Source: Dyella_B sp035690825
GTDB lineage: Bacteria; Pseudomonadota; Gammaproteobacteria; Xanthomonadales; Rhodanobacteraceae
Direction of reading: 5' to 3'
Length of the DNA stretch: 64,000 nucleotides
Assembly: GCF_051954575.1 (NCBI RefSeq)
Contig: NZ_JBQCHP010000041.1
Coordinates: 1 to 64,000, forward strand
This document shows positions 61,438 through 64,000 of the stretch, piece after piece. The notes under the pieces were generated by a model. That model ran no database searches. It was not told where the DNA came from and was given only the letters and a program-made list of their open reading frames with translations. The position numbers and the translations under genes are program-made. How positions within the stretch are numbered: position 1 is the stretch's first letter; each line of letters begins with the position of its first letter.

Positions 61438-62211
61438 TTAGCGCGCCAGTCCGCGCTCGCTGCGATCGAGGAAATCCAGCATCGCGCGCACGTCCTCGCT
61501 GTCCTTGGCCTGCGCGACCAGTTGCTCGCGCGCCTCGGCCAGCGACAGGCCGGAGGTGTAGAGCGTGCGGTAGGCGCGCTTGATCGCCGTGATGCGCTCG
61601 GAATCGAAGCCGCGGCGCTTGAGGCCGGTGGTGTTCAGGCCGCGCGGACGGCCGCCCTGGTCGTTGGCCATCATCAGGAACGGCGGCACGTCGGCACCGA
61701 GCAGGCAGCCCATGGCGATGAAGGCGTGCTCGCCGATCTTGCAGAACTGGTGCGCGCCGGAATAGCCGGAGAACACCGTCCAATCGCCGACTTCCACGTG
61801 ACCGGCCAGCGCCGAGTAGTTGGAAAAGATCGTGTGATTGCCAATCTTACAATCGTGCGCCACGTGCACGTAGGCCAGCAGCCAGTTGTCGTTGCCGATG
61901 CGCGTGACGCCGCCGCCGTCGCCAGTGCCGCGGTTGATGGTGACGAATTCGCGGATCAGGTTGCGGTCGCCGATCAGAAGCTCCGTGCGCTCGCCGTTGA
62001 ATTTCATGTCCTGCGGATCGCCGCCGAGCGAGGCGAACTGCGCGATGCGATTGTCGCGGCCGATCTTGGTGGGGCCCTGCACCACGACATGCGGCCCGAT
62101 CACCGTACCGTCGCCGATCTCCACGTCCGCACCGATCACCGTGAAGGCGCCGATGCTCACGTTGTTGCCGATGACGGCGGAAGGATCGATTTGCGCGGTC
62201 GGATGGATCAT
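61438..62211 (-). CDS. lpxA: UDP-N-acetylglucosamine acyltransferase
   Basis: LpxA performs the first step of lipid A synthesis, adding a hydroxyacyl chain to UDP-GlcNAc. The 257-residue product is a left-handed beta helix of hexapeptide repeats, starting MIHPTAQIDPSAVIGNNVSI, with the catalytic histidine region YVHVAHDCKIGNH. Its start overlaps the fabZ stop by four bases (ATGA). Confidence 0.96.
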   Translation of the reverse strand: MIHPTAQIDPSAVIGNNVSIGAFTVIGADVEIGDGTVIGPHVVVQGPTKIGRDNRIAQFASLGGDPQDMKFNGERTELLIGDRNLIREFVTINRGTGDGGGVTRIGNDNWLLAYVHVAHDCKIGNHTIFSNYSALAGHVEVGDWTVFSGYSGAHQFCKIGEHAFIAMGCLLGADVPPFLMMANDQGGRPRGLNTTGLKRRGFDSERITAIKRAYRTLYTSGLSLAEAREQLVAQAKDSEDVRAMLDFLDRSERGLAR

Positions 62212-62684
62212 TTATCCGACCTCGCGGCGCACATCAGTTCGCAACTGGCCACTTCCTTGCCGTCGACCAGGGTGCGCGCCTCGAACAGGCCCATGCTGCG
62301 CAGCAGGCGCTTCAGGCGCACTTCCATGCGCAGTTGATCGCCCGGCACCACCGGTGCGTTGAAGCGCGCGTTGTCGACCTTGGCCAGGTAGAACAGCGGG
62401 CTGGCGGCATTGCCTTTCAGGCGTGCGCTGATCTGCGTGAGCAGGCCGGCGGACTGCGCCATCGCCTCCACGATCAGCACGCCGGGCATCACCGGGTGGC
62501 CGGGGAAATGGCCGTTGAAGAACGGTTCGTTGATGGTCACGTTCTTCAGCGTGACCACGCTCTGTTCGGGCACGATCTCGATGACCCGGTCCACCAGCAG
62601 GAACGGGTAACGGTGCGGCAGCAGTTGCTGGATCTGCTCCACGGTCACCGGCAGGGTGATCGTCGGGGCGGTGTTGTCAGTCAT
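62208..62684 (-). CDS. fabZ: 3-hydroxyacyl-[acyl-carrier-protein] dehydratase FabZ
   Basis: FabZ dehydrates 3-hydroxyacyl-ACP in fatty acid elongation and so competes with LpxA and LpxD for substrate. The 158-residue product has the active-site histidine and glutamate in FFNGHFPGHPVMPGVLIVEA and the start region QQLLPHRYPFLLVDRV. It overlaps lpxD by eight bases upstream and lpxA by four bases downstream, so the three are translationally coupled. Confidence 0.96.
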   Translation of the reverse strand: MTDNTAPTITLPVTVEQIQQLLPHRYPFLLVDRVIEIVPEQSVVTLKNVTINEPFFNGHFPGHPVMPGVLIVEAMAQSAGLLTQISARLKGNAASPLFYLAKVDNARFNAPVVPGDQLRMEVRLKRLLRSMGLFEARTLVDGKEVASCELMCAARSDK

Positions 62685-63705
62685 GTTTCTTATCCTTTTC
62701 CAGCGCCGACAATCGGCGCGCGTACTCATCCAGGTGCTTGAAGCGGGCCGCGTTGCGGCGCCACTGTCGGTTCTCTTGCAGCGGCACCCCGGAGGAATAC
62801 TCGCCAGCCTCCCGAATCGAATGCGTCACCAGGCTCTTGGCGGTAATGGTAACCCGGTCGGCCAGTTCGAGATGGCCAAGCACGCCGGCGTTGCCGCCAA
62901 TCATGCAATAACGGCCGATTTTCGCACTGCCGGCGACGGCGGCGCAGCCGGCCATGGCGGTGTGTGCGCCGATGTAGACGTTGTGGGCGATCTGGATCTG
63001 GTTGTCCAGCCGCACGTCTTCCTCCAGCACGGTGTCGTCCAGTGCGCCGCGGTCGATGGTGGTGTTGGCGCCGATCTCGCAGTCGTCGCCAATGCGCACG
63101 CCGCCGAGTTGCGGCAGCTTCACCCAATGGTCGCGATCGAAGGCGAGACCGAAGCCATCCGAGCCGATCACTGCGCCCGGATGCACCAGCACGCGCTTGC
63201 CGAGCGTCACGCGGATCACCAGGGTGACGCGCGCGACCAGCCGCGCTTGCGCGCCGACCACGCATTCGGGACCGACGATGCAGTGGGGCCCAAGGATCGC
63301 GCCGTCTTCCACCACGGCGCCGTCCTGGATCACGCAGCACGGGCCGATGCTCGCCGAGGCGCTCACGCGTGCGCTGGGCGCCACCACGGCGGACGCATGG
63401 ATGCCTGGCACGGCCGCGGGAAGGCGCTCGAACAGGGCGGCGATATGGGCGTAAGTCACATAGGGATCGCGCGCGATCAGCGCGGCGGTAGGGCAACTGT
63501 CCGCGGCCTCGGCGCTGAGCACCACGACGCCTGCCCGCGTGCTTGCCAGCTGCGCGGTGTATTTGCTGTTAGAGAGAAAGCTCAGTTGCGTCGGCCCCGC
63601 GCCGGCCAGCGTGCCGACGCCGTCGATGATGCGCGCGCCGTCGCCACGGAATTCCAGGCCGAAGCGCTCGGCCAGCTCGGCAACGCTGTAGTGGGTCGTG
63701 CTCAT
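62677..63705 (-). CDS. lpxD: UDP-3-O-(3-hydroxyacyl)glucosamine N-acyltransferase
   Basis: LpxD adds the second acyl chain in lipid A synthesis. The 342-residue product has an N-terminal uridine-binding domain, then hexapeptide repeats; the catalytic histidine lies in IQIAHNVYIGAHTAMAG. The ATG at 63705 gives the family N-terminus (STTHYSVAELAERFGLEFRG); longer in-frame extensions are not related to LpxD. It heads the lpxD-fabZ-lpxA-lpxB-rnhB-dnaE-accA series. The bamA and skp genes usual upstream are not in the visible part. Confidence 0.95.
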   Translation of the reverse strand: MSTTHYSVAELAERFGLEFRGDGARIIDGVGTLAGAGPTQLSFLSNSKYTAQLASTRAGVVVLSAEAADSCPTAALIARDPYVTYAHIAALFERLPAAVPGIHASAVVAPSARVSASASIGPCCVIQDGAVVEDGAILGPHCIVGPECVVGAQARLVARVTLVIRVTLGKRVLVHPGAVIGSDGFGLAFDRDHWVKLPQLGGVRIGDDCEIGANTTIDRGALDDTVLEEDVRLDNQIQIAHNVYIGAHTAMAGCAAVAGSAKIGRYCMIGGNAGVLGHLELADRVTITAKSLVTHSIREAGEYSSGVPLQENRQWRRNAARFKHLDEYARRLSALEKDKKHD

Positions 63706-63823
63706 CCAAAGCTCCAAGGGCAACCGGCGCATTGTAGAGGTTCGCCCCCGGCTGCGGGCGCCCGCCTGCCGCCGCGTGCGTGTCTGGGACGCAGGCGCAT
63801 GGCAATCGCCTGTGTGGCCTGCA

Positions 63824-64000
63824 TCAGGGCGCGAGCGCCTGTAGCTTCTTCTGCAGGCGGTTGCCCCAGGTCTGGCGTGCGCCGTCTTCCATCGTCGCGG
63901 CCACCTGCAGCGCTTTGGCATAGGCTTCGCGGGCATGTTGCTTGTCGCCGGTGGCGGCCAGCGCATCGCCCAGCGCTTCCTGCGGCTGCAGGTCGCCCGG
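63824..64000 (-). CDS. C-terminal part of a TPR-like protein (5' end outside window)
   Basis: A minus-strand frame is open from the window edge to a TGA at 63824-63826 and gives 58 residues. ALGDALAATGDKQHAREAYA is a clear tetratricopeptide-like helix pair, followed by a basic helical end (NRLQKKLQALAP). The rest of the protein and its function cannot be seen. It lies upstream of lpxD on the same strand, separated by 118 bases. Confidence 0.65.
   Translation of the reverse strand, partial: PGDLQPQEALGDALAATGDKQHAREAYAKALQVAATMEDGARQTWGNRLQKKLQALAP

Noticed and set aside
59983..62337. 784-codon frame antisense to rnhB, lpxB and lpxA
   Set aside because: It runs across three well-supported genes on the other strand; shadow frame.

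Overview
The window reads as the chromosome of a GC-rich gammaproteobacterium of the Xanthomonadales, most likely Rhodanobacteraceae (Dyella, Luteibacter, Rhodanobacter or Frateuria type). This rests on the gene order (rng-yhdP-tldD-pmbA; lpxD-fabZ-lpxA-lpxB-rnhB-dnaE-accA), protein similarity remembered from that group, and many short palindromic repeats bordered by GTAGG. It is an inference; no search was run. No tRNA, rRNA, CRISPR array or complete transposase gene was seen.

Region 1 (1-14807) is the ribosomal protein supercluster: the end of tuf, then the S10, spc and alpha blocks through rplQ, with secY and rpoA, all on the plus strand. Gene order follows Escherichia coli, but the cluster is divided by longer spacers. 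A terminator and promoter precede rpsJ, a terminator-like hairpin and a promoter lie between rpsN and rpsH, and hairpin-rich gaps lie at secY/rpsM and rpoA/rplQ. rpmJ is absent from its usual place after secY.

Region 2 (14808-26124) holds envelope and redox genes: dsbB coupled to a class II DAHP synthase, a secreted subclass B3-type metallo-beta-lactamase, an exported amidase, a cytochrome c4 plus triheme cytochrome c pair with no dehydrogenase beside it, and an RND efflux pump with its adaptor. Region 3 (26125-39352) is a housekeeping series (uracil-DNA glycosylase-like gene, rng, yhdP, tldD, darP, pmbA, xseB). It is interrupted by an AT-richer secreted protein with a structured upstream region and by a membrane hydroxylase. 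Seven copies or part-copies of a GTAGG-bordered inverted repeat occur in regions 2 to 4; in three places the repeat supplies the stop codon of a gene.

Region 4 (39353-49551) is accessory. An MFS transporter is followed by a 1.1 kb gene-free stretch holding a 289-bp palindromic element: 32-bp perfect terminal inverted repeats enclosing two long hairpins. Next comes a 2514-residue TcA-type insecticidal toxin subunit with no TcB or TcC partner in view. These are the most unusual items in the window.

Region 5 (49552-64000) is mostly core: tilS with an NYN-domain gene, an MscS-type channel, an exported adenosine deaminase-like enzyme, a VOC protein, accA, dnaE, rnhB, lpxB, lpxA, fabZ and lpxD (lipid A and fatty acid synthesis, transcribed leftward), ending in the 3' end of a TPR-like gene.
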